Source: Psoroptes ovis (Eukaryota; Arthropoda; Arachnida; Sarcoptiformes; Psoroptidae). From it: a stretch of 64,000 bases of DNA. Location: assembly GCA_002943765.1 (NCBI GenBank), contig PQWQ01000002.1, positions 3,100,001 to 3,164,000 on the forward strand, given 5' to 3'. A model generated the notes under the pieces. The model searched no databases and had not been told where the DNA came from. It saw nothing but the letters and a program-made list of their open reading frames with translations. Position 1 is the first letter of the stretch, and each line of letters begins with the position of its first letter. A program made the position numbers and the translations under genes. Positions 23,817 through 35,795 of the stretch are shown piece by piece.

Positions 23817-23981
23817 ATGGTCGATGAAATTGGCACAATCGCGGAATACATCACTGTTCGATAAAACGAAGCACCTTATTTCAGAGGTCAATCTATAAAT
23901 CACCAATTTCCGCAGCAAACGATTGGAACATTGAAGATTTCAACTGGTGGCGGCTTATATTCTCCATCTGAGCCGGTTTAG
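23817..23981 (+). pseudogene. Coding-like frame interrupted by one TAA, family unknown
   Basis: A 55-codon frame with a GC content well above its surroundings begins MVDEIGTIAEYITVR, hits TAA at 23,862-23,864, then stays open in the same frame (NEAPYFRGQSINHQFPQQ, TIGTLKISTGGGLYSPSEPV) to TAG at 23,979-23,981. An acceptor-like tract ends at 23,800. I do not recognise the protein. One stop in otherwise protein-like sequence suggests a recently broken exon, though a splice variant could avoid the stop. Confidence 0.3.
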
Positions 23982-24443
23982 ATCATTAAAACAAGCGATT
24001 TGATATAACATCAGTTTTATGCCATCATTACTTATAATTTTTAATTTTTTTAATTAATTATTAATCAATTAAATAAAATTTTAATAAAATTTAATTAAAT
24101 TACATTCGTACATGACAAGTATATGTGAGGTATGAATAGGGTTAGCATTTGGATGAGTCATCCTCCTCATGAGGGGGATGCGCGAACAATCAAATGCGCA
24201 TTTCGCACATGCGCATTCATATGAAACCAAATGGGATTAGAACTGTGACAGTTACAACTGTTAGCAATACAAATTTTCGCTAACTATTTTCAATACATTT
24301 TTTAGGCCGCTGTTTTCCTGAGTGTGTCTGTGTGCTTCGATTGAAATTTGCAGCGTGTTCACACACAGCGCACATAATAAACAATCGATTCCTCTTCCTT
24401 TAGTTGATATTTTCTTTCTGTTTGATTTTAAATTACAAGCAAC
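23982..24443. promoter_or_regulatory. Upstream region of RPS25 with AP-1-like site, palindrome and ATGCGC triplet
   Basis: After an AT-only stretch to 24,100 the region turns GC-richer. It contains a perfect TGAGTCA (24,154-24,160), a 22-bp near-perfect palindrome centred on CATG (24,159-24,180, one mismatched pair), and three copies of ATGCGC at 24,178, 24,194 and 24,209, the last within a NRF1-like CACATGCGCAT. A pyrimidine run CCTCTTCCTTT at 24,391-24,401 is a likely 5'-TOP start of RPS25. Confidence 0.45.
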
Positions 24444-25005
24444 ATGGTTTGTATTTGAATTTTTATAATTTATAATTTTTAATTTAATTTTAATTAATTT
24501 TGATTTGAATTTTTTTAGCCACCAAAACAAGATAAGGGGAAAAAAGATCCGAAAGGAGGTAAAGCCAAGAAAGAAGGTTCAGGAGGTGGAAAAGCCAAAA
24601 AAAAGGTTTGTAAAAATTTTGATTAGTTTTCTATTTTGAATTTGATCCAAAATGTCCTTTTATTCGATTGTCCAAGTACAGAAGTGGTCCAAAGGAAAAG
24701 TTCGCGATAAATTGAATAATTTAGTATTATTTGATAAAGCAACTTATGATAAATTTTTAAAAGAAGTACCATCATATAAATTAATTACACCAAGTTTGGT
24801 CAGTGAACGTTTAAAAGTTCGTGCATCATTAGCTAAACGTGCATTAAGTGAATTACAAACAAAAGGATTAATTCGATTGATTGAAAGACATCATTCGCAA
24901 ATGATTTTTACACGTAACACAAAGGCAGATGATGCAGCAGATGCCGAAGATGGTGAAGAACAACAACAACAAACGAAGGGTAAAAAAGGCAAACAAAAGG
25001 CCTAA
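24444..25005 (+). CDS. RPS25: 40S ribosomal protein S25 (eS25)
   Basis: Small-subunit ribosomal protein. The start codon alone forms exon 1 (24,444-24,446, ATG|GTTTGT), then exons 24,519-24,605 and 24,682-25,005, giving 137 aa. Exon 2 supplies the lysine/glycine-rich tail PPKQDKGKKDPKGGKAKK; exon 3 begins KWSKGKVRDKLNNLVLFDK and includes the conserved winged-helix core (YKLITPSLVSERLKV, ALSELQTKGLIRL, TRNTK). The C-terminal tail is longer than in vertebrates (human 125 aa) with Asp/Glu and Gln runs. Both introns use GTTTGT donors. AATAAA at 25,005-25,010 overlaps the last base of the stop codon. Confidence 0.97.
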
Positions 25006-26120
25006 ATAAATGAATAAGAATTTTTGTATCGAAAAAATTTAATTTCATAATATAAAATGAATAATTTTTTTCATTTAATTTGTGAAATAAATTTTTTTTA
25101 TTTTGTTCCAAATTATGATAAATTAATCATCCTTTTTGATTCAATACATTGGCTTCCAGTTGATAATCTGTATATTCTTTGTATTCATATTCATCATGAC
25201 AATTTTTTATGTTGTTCGAGTTGCTCCGCTTATAATCTATTGTTATTCAAGTATATAGAACTTTTAGCAAAGAATATTCTGTTTTCCATTCATTCATTCA
25301 TTAGTTTGATTTCGTTCATCGGTTGGAGTAATACGATAAAAATTCAGCTTTCAATCAATGTATTATTGTATGAATGTATGTGTGTTTTTGCATCTGAACA
25401 CATATATGTTTGTGCATTTGTTTTGAGCAATTCGCATTTATATATAAATGAAAAATATGATTTTGTTTTTATGCGTTAAGTTCATTCGTTTGTTTATTTA
25501 TTTGTATGGTCAATTTATATATTGCATCGTTAACCCTTGTAAACAAGATTTAGGGTATCATAATTGGATGTTTGTGATGCTTAACCGAAAAAATAATCGA
25601 TAATCAAATTAATTATTATAACTCAAATTAAAATCAGATAAGATCAAAAAATCAAATAATAATAATCGATGATGTTTAATGAATTTTTTCGCGTCCATTC
25701 AAATGAATATGATCTTTAATACAAAAGAAAATATTTAAAAAAGAGAAATTATGCAAGGAGAATAAGTGATATGAACATTTGTTAAACACATCAATGACGT
25801 CGGTTTCTCATCACCTTTCATTCATTAATTTAATTCAGCATGTTGTTTACCATCTTAACAAGTTGATCTGATCATGTTCTACACATCAATCTAGATACAT
25901 AAAGAGACATATAACTGATTCAAAAGAAAAATAAAACAAAAATATTTTTTAAAGTGTTATGCGTTTTATTGTTTAAAATCGCAATTTATTTTTCTTTCAT
26001 CATATTCTTTGATTCTTTTCCTTATTAATGATGGCAAATTTTCATCTTGAATGAAATGTTGATTGAAAATGATAATATATTAATTATGAATTGAAAAATA
26101 TTTTCTTTTCTATTCATCAA

Positions 26121-26162
<42 letters not shown>

Positions 26163-26597
26163 TTCTAGTCTATTTTATTTGTTTTATATGGGTGAATAAA
26201 ATGTGAAAATATTTATATTCATATATATCAATTTTACTGTAATGATCTTTGTTTCTAAATTTAAATATAAATTTTCTTTTTAAATTATTACTTTGAAGTT
26301 AATTTTTACCATCATATTCATTCATGTATTGTTTTGATTTTTTTCTCTTATTTAAAGGTTAATATTTACATAAAAAAATTGAATCTTTTTAAAATTCTCA
26401 AATATCACTTTCATGATCAAACAATGAATAATCAAATATCTGATCACAAACAATAATTTCATGTTGATAAGAATATAATCATTTAGAAAATGTTTCGACA
26501 ATTTGATTCCTAATTACAACTTGTAAACGAATATTGAACATTGAATTCAGATAGAATTTTTATACAAAAATTTGAAATTAAAATCAGTCGCTACGCA
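25006..26597. other. Intergenic with RPS25 3' end and a TG microsatellite
   Basis: 1.6 kb, AT-rich. A poly(A) signal overlaps the RPS25 stop. A 140-codon frame at 25,057-25,479 is open by chance composition (Phe/Ile/Leu/Ser-rich) and is not supported. (TG)19 lies at 26,122-26,159. Confidence 0.5.
26122..26159. repeat. (TG)19 microsatellite
   Basis: Perfect dinucleotide run between RPS25 and the WD40-like gene. Confidence 0.9.
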
Positions 26598-28607
26598 ATG
26601 GGTAACACATGTGTATCGATTAAAAAATCAAAACAAGGGTAATTATAATGATATATTTTAAATCTGATTTGTAATTGATTATTACTTTTTCCTACTCATT
26701 TCTAGTGAACGGAAAGTATCATCTGAAAGTTCGCCGCATGATGTGGAACCAAGTGGTGATGCGACCACCCTCACCACTGATACTGCCGCTAAAGGAACAA
26801 GCACAATATCAAAGACAACTACAACGACGACCATAAATACAACTGCCAATGCTCAAAAACGTGAAAATATTACTGAAATGGTGGATGTTCAAATGATAAA
26901 CACCAACACCGTTACGGGTATAACAATGACAACGACGACTATCTCCACCACTAATACGACAGCTACCGCAACTAATACAATACCAGCTGCATCTCCTGAC
27001 CCAGTTTCTCTATCTCCAATACCTCCATCATCAACGCCATCACCATATTCATCCAGTAGATATTCATCGATGAGTGGCGGTCATCATTCATATCAGAATT
27101 TATCACCGATAGGGGGACATTTAGACCTTAGCCAATACACCGAATCTGAACGTTCAGATTCATTCACACAATTATTTCATTTACGCTGCGATTTATTTAA
27201 CGACAAACTTGACGAATCACAATTAGGTTTGGAAGATTATTATATTATTGCATTAAGCACCGAATCAGATACAATCGTTGTATGGAATATATATGAAAAT
27301 AGACCAACAAGAATATTGAAAAACATACCAAAACCAAGAGCGATTTGTATGGTGGATAATCTATGTACAGTTGTTTTATGTAACCGTGAATTAATATTAT
27401 ATGATCTCAATAAAGGTTTATTATTAACTAAATTAAAAGGTGTCATGAATCAAAGAATGCCATTTTATGGTTTACATAATTCAAAATATATTGTTGCATT
27501 GTCACGTAATCGTATGTATGTTAATATGATTAATTTGGATACTGGTGTAAGTATTTTTCAAGATTTTTTTTCAATAATACATATTATCATGTCCATTCAT
27601 TTATATAGGATCTTGAAACCACATTCAAAGCAGGTGAAGATCGTTTTTTAAATAGCTTATTGACATCATCCAATGGTAAAATATGTGTTTGTGGTGATGA
27701 AACACAAAAACCGTTCCCATTATTAGTATGGGATTTATCGAATCGCAAACTGTTATATGATTTACGAATACCACATCATGAATTCATAACTAAATTATCA
27801 GCTATTAGCGATGATGGACATTATGTTGTATCAGTTTGTCAGGTATCTTTCAATATGACGATACGAATATTTCATTCTTACATTATATCATGATTAAAAC
27901 TCTAGGAATGCAATAGTACGGCCACTAATTTCTTGATTGTTTATGATTTACAAAGTGGTACATTATTCAAAAAATGGAAACCAGAGCATAATTCAGTATC
28001 TGTTGCCATTTCTACTCAATGTGGTGGTTGTGTAATAAACGGTATCAAAAATAATGATATATTGATATGGGATTTGACCACTGGCAATATTAAGTAATTA
28101 TATTGATTAATTAATTAAATTAGTTTCAATTAATTAAATTGTCATTTTTCTCATCTAGATATACATTGACTGGACACACAGCTCCACCAGATTTGCTGCA
28201 ACCAGCACCTAAATCGAATGTTTTTCTTTCATATAATTCTAGTCGTCAAGATGTACAGTTAAGAATTTGGTCACTTGAAAATGGTATAAATTAGGATGAC
28301 TCTATTTTTTGATTTTATCATCATTGTTTAATTCTTCATCAATTTTCTTTTCATGATCATAGGCAATTGTCTATGGACATTTACACCAGAAAAAGATTTA
28401 AGTTGTTGTATATTAACACCGAACGGTATGGGTATAGTTTATGGTTTTGTTGGTGAAAAATCTTTGCATCTTAAAATGTATAATACTGAAAATGCCAATG
28501 ATGATAATAATAATAATGATAAATATATAAATGAAATGTGTTCAAAAATAATTCCATATGGTGACAAACAATTAGATGGCAATGAAATTGATCTCAATAA
28601 TTCTTAA
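26598..28607 (+). CDS. Putative N-myristoylated WD40-repeat protein, NWD-like
   Basis: Six exons: 26598-26638, 26706-27546, 27609-27842, 27906-28093, 28159-28283 and 28363-28607 join in phase to 557 aa. The N-terminus MGNTCVSIKKSK fits myristoylation at Gly2 with palmitoylation at Cys5, so membrane attachment is likely. Residues 15-140 are disordered (Thr/Ser/Pro/Asn). From about 150 the chain is a beta-propeller-like series of weak WD repeats: ESDTIVVWNIYENRP, PFPLLVWDLSNRKLLYDL, TNFLIVYDLQSGTLFKKW, NDILIWDLTTGNIKYTLTGH and VQLRIWSLENGNCLWTF. The style of repeats recalls the C-terminal propeller of NACHT-WD (NWD1/2) proteins, but no NACHT domain is present. Function unknown; the family link is a guess. 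Confidence 0.75.
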
Positions 28608-28894
28608 GCTATTCATGAATCAAATTATTTTGATTGATTTTTGTAAACAATTTTTTTCGTTGTTTCCGTTACAACGGAAATAACATTTTGACAATTACTA
28701 TACTTATATGTGTAAAAGACGAATAAATTAAATTTTTCATTTCATTTTGAAATTAAAAATTTGGATTTGATTTTTATATTTTTTACCTAATCGAAATCGG
28801 ATGTCACGATACAATCGATAGTTTTTCAATTTTTTCAGTGATTTATTGAATTTTGGTCAAATTAGTGAATAGAATTTAATTAAAATCTAGAATC
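28608..28894. promoter_or_regulatory. Spacer with the COG7 promoter, one ATCGAT (DRE-like) site
   Basis: 287 bp between the stop of the WD40-like gene and the COG7 ATG. AATAAA near 28,722 ends the first gene. ATCGAT at 28,814-28,819 sits in CAATCGATAG, whose minus strand (TATCGATTG) is close to the arthropod DRE motif TATCGATA. Confidence 0.4.
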
Positions 28895-31211
28895 ATGGAT
28901 GATATCGTAAGTTTATATTAATTTGTCCATTTTTTTCCTTTTTAAAATATATTTGATTCAAACTATTGTTTCTTAGGATTTCTCATCATTATCAAGTGAA
29001 CATTTTGATTGTGTGGAATGGTTGAATAAAATATTTATGAATAATGATAATAAAATAGAAATCGATAAAAAATCAATGGCAAATAACTTGATATTTAAAT
29101 TACAGTTAATGATCGAGGAAACAAATAATTCTTTGCAATCAATATCAAAGCAAATGTCACTGTCGATGCCATCAGTAATCAATGATACAAATTATTTGCA
29201 AAATCAAATCAAACATCTCAATAATCAAATGACTGATGTTCATTTGAAATTGATTAATTCTGATGCAAAACATTCCAGTTTGATTAATTCATTAGCAAAA
29301 TTAGATTCTGATAAACAACAATTGCAACAATTATATCAAGCATTACAAGAAACAAATAATTGGTCAAAATTATCGATGGACATTGAAGATGTATTTGATA
29401 GTGGCGATGTTGAGCAAATCTCAATCAAAATATTGAATATGCAAAAAAGTTTGAAACTATTATCTGATTCGAATGCAAACACCAATCTCGATGATAAATT
29501 TGAAACATTGGAAAATTTGAAAGATAAGTTTGCTAAATTGATCGAGCCAATGTTGATCGATTCCATTTTGAAATCAGATGAATCGATGATTCTATATTAT
29601 TCTAATTTTTTCCATCAATTTCAACGAACAAATCATTTGATTAAATTGTATAATAAATGTTTCAAAGAAGAATTATTGAAAGAATGGACTATACAACTCA
29701 AACTGGATAATGGAGCAAATACATTGAATCAATTGAATTTTTTATTTGATAGAATGAATTCATTATGGAAAAATCAATCCAAATTATTGATGATAATATT
29801 TGAGACTGTGAGAAATGATCAAAAATCATTCATTGATATTCTTTGCGATATTTCTACAGATATTTTAGATTCATTAGAGCCTTCAGTTGATAAATTGATT
29901 GAAGATTATGTTCAAAACCAAATACCTAACAATGTTACACATTCCAAACAAAATGAATTGATAAAATTGAAACAACTGACAAATAATTTCATAAGAAATT
30001 TGGCACAAAGTGTTGATTTAAACTCTAAATTTTCATCAAAATCAATGGAAATATTTTTGAAAACCACTTATCGACCATTGGCCAAAATGAATATGAAATT
30101 CATTTCATTTGAAAAAGAATCATTAGATAATCAACTCGAAGATATTTTACAAAGTGAGCTTGAACATCCAAATATATTGAAATTATTCGCTATAATTCGT
30201 GATTCATATAAAAAATATGATAAATTCATCGAAACTTATCCACTGTTATTGATTGAAAATGTCATTGAAGATTTATTATGGAAATATGTTGGCATTGGTG
30301 ATAGTGATTCAAAAAATTTGAAAAATATTGATCAATCAAAAAATTATAATAATCAGATGCCAAATTGGCAATATATACAAAAATTATTATTCAAGTTTGA
30401 ATCATTCGGAAATTTCATGCAACAATTACAATCATTTTCAAAACAAATACATGCTAATTTCATTGATTATAAATCAATCAATAATATATTTCAACGTTTT
30501 GACCTGTACATGTTGAATATAGATGAGAATCAAGAATTAATAAATCGTGTGGAATCATACATTGAACAACCATCGACATTGTTGAGTCGAGTATCGAATG
30601 AATGTATCAATGCGATTAAAACCAATGCATTTCATATCAAATCTGCTATGTTTGATTATGTTGAAACGCAATTAAATATGTTTGATAAATGTATGGCAAA
30701 ATTGATGGTCAATAAATCATTAATTGAAGATCATGTGAATAGCCCTTCAATGGCTCCCAATGAATATGTTACTCAAATTGGGCAATATTTACTGCTATTA
30801 CCTCAACATTTAGAGCCATTTAATATGAATGATAATTCGTCATTCAAACTCGCATTTAGCTACTGTGCAGATATTATGGCATTGGATACAATTAATATGG
30901 CTCCCAATGAATCGTTGTTGGAATTAATACAACGAAAAACAATCAAATTATTTATTGAACATGTCACAAACATAGATCCAAACATTAGATTTTTGCATGA
31001 TCATCATAAAGATTTGATCCGCAAACAAATATCAATCGATTTATCATACCTGTTGGCTGTATGTGAGGATCTTGGATTTATTAATCCACCGAATGAAGCT
31101 TTATTATCGCAACAATTATTTCAATCTGAATTATCGAAATGGTCAGAAATTGAACAATCAAATAGTGAACATGAAAAATTTATTGATAAACTTGAAAATC
31201 TATTTTCATAA
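28895..31211 (+). CDS. COG7: Conserved oligomeric Golgi complex subunit 7
   Basis: Lobe B subunit of the COG tethering complex, which acts in retrograde intra-Golgi vesicle traffic. Exon 1 (28,895-28,906) codes MDDI and a 70-bp intron leads to one long exon (28,977-31,211), 748 aa in all (human 770). The start FSSLSSEHFDCVEWLNKIF corresponds to the COG7 N-terminus (DFDVKEWINAAF in human), and LIFKLQLMIEETNNSLQ, NWSKLSMDIEDVFDSGD and LYNKCFKEELLKEW follow the family pattern. The rest is helical with no membrane segment. Two repeats of MAPNE (about residues 620 and 668) are lineage features. Identity is solid over the N-terminal half. Confidence 0.92.
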
Positions 31212-31600
31212 TCGCAGACAAAAAAAAATATATTTTTAGAATAATTTCATTATAGTTATTATGATTAATTTTTCAAGAGGAATCAATTACAATTGTTTCT
31301 ATTATTTAAATGTATATATTTCAATGGGCAAAGTGTTTTGTGTGTGTGCATTTTTCAAATAAAATCTGTTAATTAAAAAAAATCAGAAATGTTTTTTTTC
31401 TTTAAATAAATCAATTATTAACGATTTAAAAGCCAGATCAAATGTTCGTGTGTGAATCAATATCAATGAAAATATTAATAACAAATTGAAACAAATGAAG
31501 AGGAAAACAAAAAAAAATCAATATAATTTCACATCGAACCATTTAAGTTAGAATGATAGGCTCCCATTTAAGACTTAAGCAAATCTAAAACCTACCCAAA
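31212..31600. other. Intergenic, convergent 3' ends of COG7 and VPS4
   Basis: 389 bp, AT-rich, containing the 3' UTRs of both genes. Nothing else is seen. Confidence 0.6.
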
Positions 31601-33130
31601 TTAGCCTTCTTGACCAAAATCTTGCATGAATTCCTGTAATTTCTCTAAATCGGCTTCGTTGACGGTTGGTTTTGAATTAGCTAATGATTTTAGCATATCA
31701 GACATTGATACTAATGGTTCTAATAATTTATCACCAGGCACATCAGTCCATGTCATTTTGATTGCACCTGATTCTTCTGGTAGGCACGGTGTATACAAAT
31801 CATTCACGATTTCTTGTGGATTTCTTGGATTAGGCCCACGACACTGATCGAACAAAAAACAAATTAATCGATTAGAAAAATCAAAAAGATCAAATATAAT
31901 TACTTTTTTGAAATGAGTTGCACTTTGAACTTTGCGAACTGGCTGCATTAATGCATCACGAACCAATACAGAAATATCAGCACCAGAGAATCTTTCAGTA
32001 CGCTCAGCCAATGTACGCAAATCTTGTTCAGTAAGCGAATTCGGTGTATCACCAATGTTCATTTTGAGCATAACATAACGTGCTTCTTCATCAGGCAATG
32101 GTATGTAAATACGTTTTTCAAAACGTCTACGAATAGCTGAATCTAATACCCAGGGTATGTTAGTAGCTCCAAGTACCAATATATTTTCCATATCATTACC
32201 AACACCTTGCATTTGAATTAAAAATTCTGTCTTGATACGACGTGCTGATTCTGATTCATTGTCTGAACGTGATGAACATAATGAATCGATCTCATCAATG
32301 AATATAATACTTGGACGATTTTCCCTTGCTAAAACAAATAAACTTTTTACCAATTTTTCTGATTCACCTAACCATTTAGATACCAAATTCGAAGATGATA
32401 CCGATATAAATGTAGAATTTGATGCTTCAGTAGCCACAGCTTTTGCTAAATATGATTTGCCAGTACCTGGTGGTCCAAACAATAAAATTCCTTTCCATGG
32501 TTTACGTTTACCAGTAAATAGATTTGGAAATTTTATTGGCAATATAACAGCTTCTTTGAGTGCTTCTTTAGCCATTTTCAAACCAGCAACATCTTCCCAT
32601 CGAATATTTGGTTTTTCAATAACCATAGCACCTTCCAATTGTGCCATTAGTTTCTTTTTTTCTTTATCCTCTTCTTTATCTTCATCTTCGTCTGAATCAT
32701 CTTTGGTTTTGGTGCCATTTGCGGGAGAATCCTTTACTGGTTTACTTTTATGTGATTGTTTATTTTTAATATAATCATTCAATTTTTCTGCTCGTTCTAT
32801 GTATTGAAATACTTTTTGCCTTATACTATCTTTGGCTTTATCTGTTTGTGCTTCATCTGAAATATATGCAAAAAATAAAATGCGAAAAAAATTAATCATC
32901 ATCAATAAATAAAATCTAACTTTACCAAACTAACATTTAATAGCATGCATAAAATATTCGCATGCATGTTTATATAAACGTAATGCTTCTTCATAATTTT
33001 TTGCTTTATCCTCTTCAGTTGCTTGCGTAACTAGATCGATTGCTTTCTGTCGAAATTAAAGATCAAAATATGAAACAAATTTTACTTTGAATTGAATCAT
33101 ATGATTAGTAATCACCTGTAAAGTGCTCAT
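31601..33130 (-). CDS. VPS4: Vacuolar protein sorting-associated protein 4 (ESCRT-III disassembly AAA ATPase)
   Basis: Hexameric AAA ATPase that disassembles ESCRT-III in multivesicular body formation, cytokinesis and membrane repair. Exons 33,116-33,130 (MSTLQ), 32,935-33,046, 31,904-32,856 and 31,601-31,843 join in phase to 440 aa (human VPS4B 444). The MIT domain spans residues 1-80 (KAIDLVTQATEEDKAKNYEE). An acidic linker is followed by Walker A GPPGTGKS at about 170-177, pore loop KWLGESEK, Walker B IIFIDEIDSL, the arginine finger region AIRRRFEKRIY, the beta domain MTWTDVPGDKLLEP, and the C-terminal helix ending DFGQEG. All catalytic residues are present. The MIT-side intron has a GTTAGT donor. 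Confidence 0.97.
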
Positions 33131-34631
33131 ATTTTGGATTTCAACGAATCGAAAATTTCGATCAAACTAAATCAAATGAAATCCTAAATTTTGAATGAAA
33201 ATAAAATATCATTAGAATAACGACGATCATTGAGAATCAAAATTAAATTTTATTCATAAGGACAATAATTTTTTTTTTTTTTTTTGAAAAATTTGCTGAG
33301 TGGGTGTTGTCAATTTTCAAGATCATCAAAAGAATTTAGATAATAACAATGATACTGACCAATTTTATTTATATTTTAATTTAAAAACAAAAACAAATTA
33401 AGAAACAGTTCAGGAAATAAATACCAAAATCAAAATTATCAGATGTTATTTATTATTTTTTTGCTTCTTCAATTGAATTCAAATAAAAACGAAGAAACAA
33501 AAAAATATTGTTAATTTTTCTTTCGTTTGTTTGTTTATTTTTGTATTTTTTTACAATTTTTACTCAATGAAGTTTTTTTTTAATTCAAAACTGAATAAGC
33601 ATAGATTTTTTCTTCTTTGGCGTCGTTGATTTTGATTACCATACATTCAAATACAATGCACACACACAAACACTTTGATTAGTTTGTATGAATAGTTCGT
33701 GGATAATAATTAGTGATTATTATTTTATATTCATTCAATTATTATTATTAATTTGTAAAATATGTGTAGTTGTATGTACATAAACATAGCTGCTTGTTTA
33801 TATGTGTTTATTTGTTATTTATTTTGGCAAAAAAAAATGCAATCAAATCGCAATTGAAATTCAGAATTTTTAATTGTGTTTTGAGTAAAAAATAAAAAAT
33901 GAAAACAAAATTAATATTATTTCTTGCCACTAGATGTTGATCAAATCGATTATTTTTTTCATTGATTGATTGTTACCTTGGGATTGTTTTTGGAGAAATT
34001 TTTCACAGAAATAACCCTTTAATTCCTTGTCCCTCATGACCGTATTAATCATCCTTTAATAGTGGAACATTGATCAGAGCATTTTTTTCAGCATTCGACA
34101 GCATTAAGCATTCATGATTTGATTGATTTGAGGGTTAAGAAAAAAAAGGCAAATGATTAACCTTCTGAAGTGATTATGTTTTTTTTATTAAGAGGTTTAT
34201 CAAAATATTTAAAGGTTAACAACGACAGATCATCATCAACATCAGCACCATCATCATCTGAAATATCTCTTCCACACAATTGTACATAAATTAAAAAAAA
34301 CCACAAAGTTGTTGTTTTCCACATACCATTGCATACATTTAAAACAGTTATATTTTAAATATATATGGTGTAGTCAAATAATAAAAAAGAAAACTTTTAT
34401 TTCATTTATGTTCCTGTTATTGTTATGCTTGCAATATTTTATTTTAAATTCACCTGAATTGTTCTAATTAAAAGCTAATTGACCAAAATGAAAAAATGAA
34501 TTTTAAAAATTTAAATACACTCGAAAAAGAGTAAAAAAAATCAATTTAATCAATCTAGTAAAAAGTAGATAAATTTTTTTGTTATTTTAAATTTGAAATT
34601 TTCAATTTTTATTGTGGAGAGCTTGGTGAAG
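33131..34631. other. Divergent intergenic region VPS4 / SZRD1
   Basis: 1.5 kb of AT-rich sequence between two divergent genes, with a poly-T run at about 33,270 and short CA runs near 33,660. It must contain both promoters; I cannot place them. Confidence 0.45.
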
Positions 34632-35428
34632 ATGAGCGATGATGTTTGTGACTCATGGGAAGATGTTGATGTTGATGTAAGTATCAATAAATAATTGAAA
34701 TTATCAATAGATTAACTTTTAACTTAATTTATATTCGAACATAGAAAATAGTGATCAAATCAAATGGTCAAAAAAAGCCAACATATTCAAGTATATTATC
34801 GGCCAATAAAAATAATCATTCGAAAGTGACTGCTACATCAACAGATGTATTTGATTCGAATTTCGATGATCAAAATGGACCTTTTAAAGGTCAATCAAAG
34901 AGCTCGTCATCATCGATACGCATAATGCAGCGTATTGATGATACAAATGTAAATGAATATGATAGTCCATTCACTAATCAGCCTAAAATCATATTGGATA
35001 ATAATGATAATAATAATACTCGTAATAAGTTTGTTGGAGGTCTAAGGATATTGAATAGGCCAAACAATAATAAAACAATCAATTCGAATACAAATAATGC
35101 CGATGCGGAAAACATTCAAGAAAAATTAAAGAAAAGTTTCCAAGAAAAACAAGCTGAATATGCCAAAGCTCGTCTAAGAATATTGGGTGAATGCTTGCCA
35201 AATGAAGATTTACAATTTGAAATTAATTCATCTCATTCGAATATGAATAAACAAAAACAAGTATCACAACAAAATCCGATGAACAACTTGAATATACCGA
35301 ATTATACTAAACAGCAAACACTGGCTTTGAATCAATTTGACTATGGTAATCGTATTTTGAGACAGCCAATCGGTCCTGATGGTACACGTGGTTTTCATCG
35401 CCAACAACAGATCAATAATCATAATTGA
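34632..35428 (+). CDS. SZRD1: SUZ RNA-binding domain-containing protein 1
   Basis: Small cytosolic protein with SUZ and SUZ-C motifs, thought to bind RNA. Exons 34,632-34,676 and 34,745-35,428 give 242 aa (human 152). The start DVCDSWEDVDVD mirrors the acidic Trp-containing N-terminus of SZRD1. The SUZ core QAEYAKARLRILGE is at about residue 150-165 and the SUZ-C motif RILRQPIGPDGTRGF is close to the end, as in SZRD1 (IRQPLGPDGSQGF). The extra length is low-complexity Asn-rich sequence. Identity rests on the three motifs in the right order. Confidence 0.9.
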
Positions 35429-35795
35429 AATTGTATCAAATCATTCATTGACAATTGAAAAGAAAATAGAATCATTTCTTATGTTTTTTGCCTCATAAAA
35501 TCTTTTTATATTAATGCGAATCCAAATTTTTAAATAATATTTTTTAAATTTAATATTCAATCGAATTTATTTTCAACTTTTTTTTATGTTGAGTGAAAAA
35601 GAATCAAAACCAAAAACAAAATTTCTAAAATGAACAAAATGGCAGCTGCTTACATTTATAAATAATTATAACAAATAAGAAATACGCTAAAATAAGTAAA
35701 TTACACATTAATACATGGAAATAATATAACAAATCACAGATAACAAAAATTGAAGTGAGTTTTGTTGAACATGTTTGGGATAAGCATAATTTCAA
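35429..35795. other. Intergenic, convergent 3' ends of SZRD1 and CCDC102
   Basis: 367 bp, AT-rich, 3' UTRs only as far as can be seen. Confidence 0.6.

Noticed and set aside
25057..25479. 140-codon plus-strand frame downstream of RPS25, with a HWLPV word seen in some retrotransposon tails
   Set aside because: Composition is Phe/Ile/Leu/Cys/Ser as expected from T-rich DNA, the word is too short to mean anything, and the region is the RPS25 3' flank.
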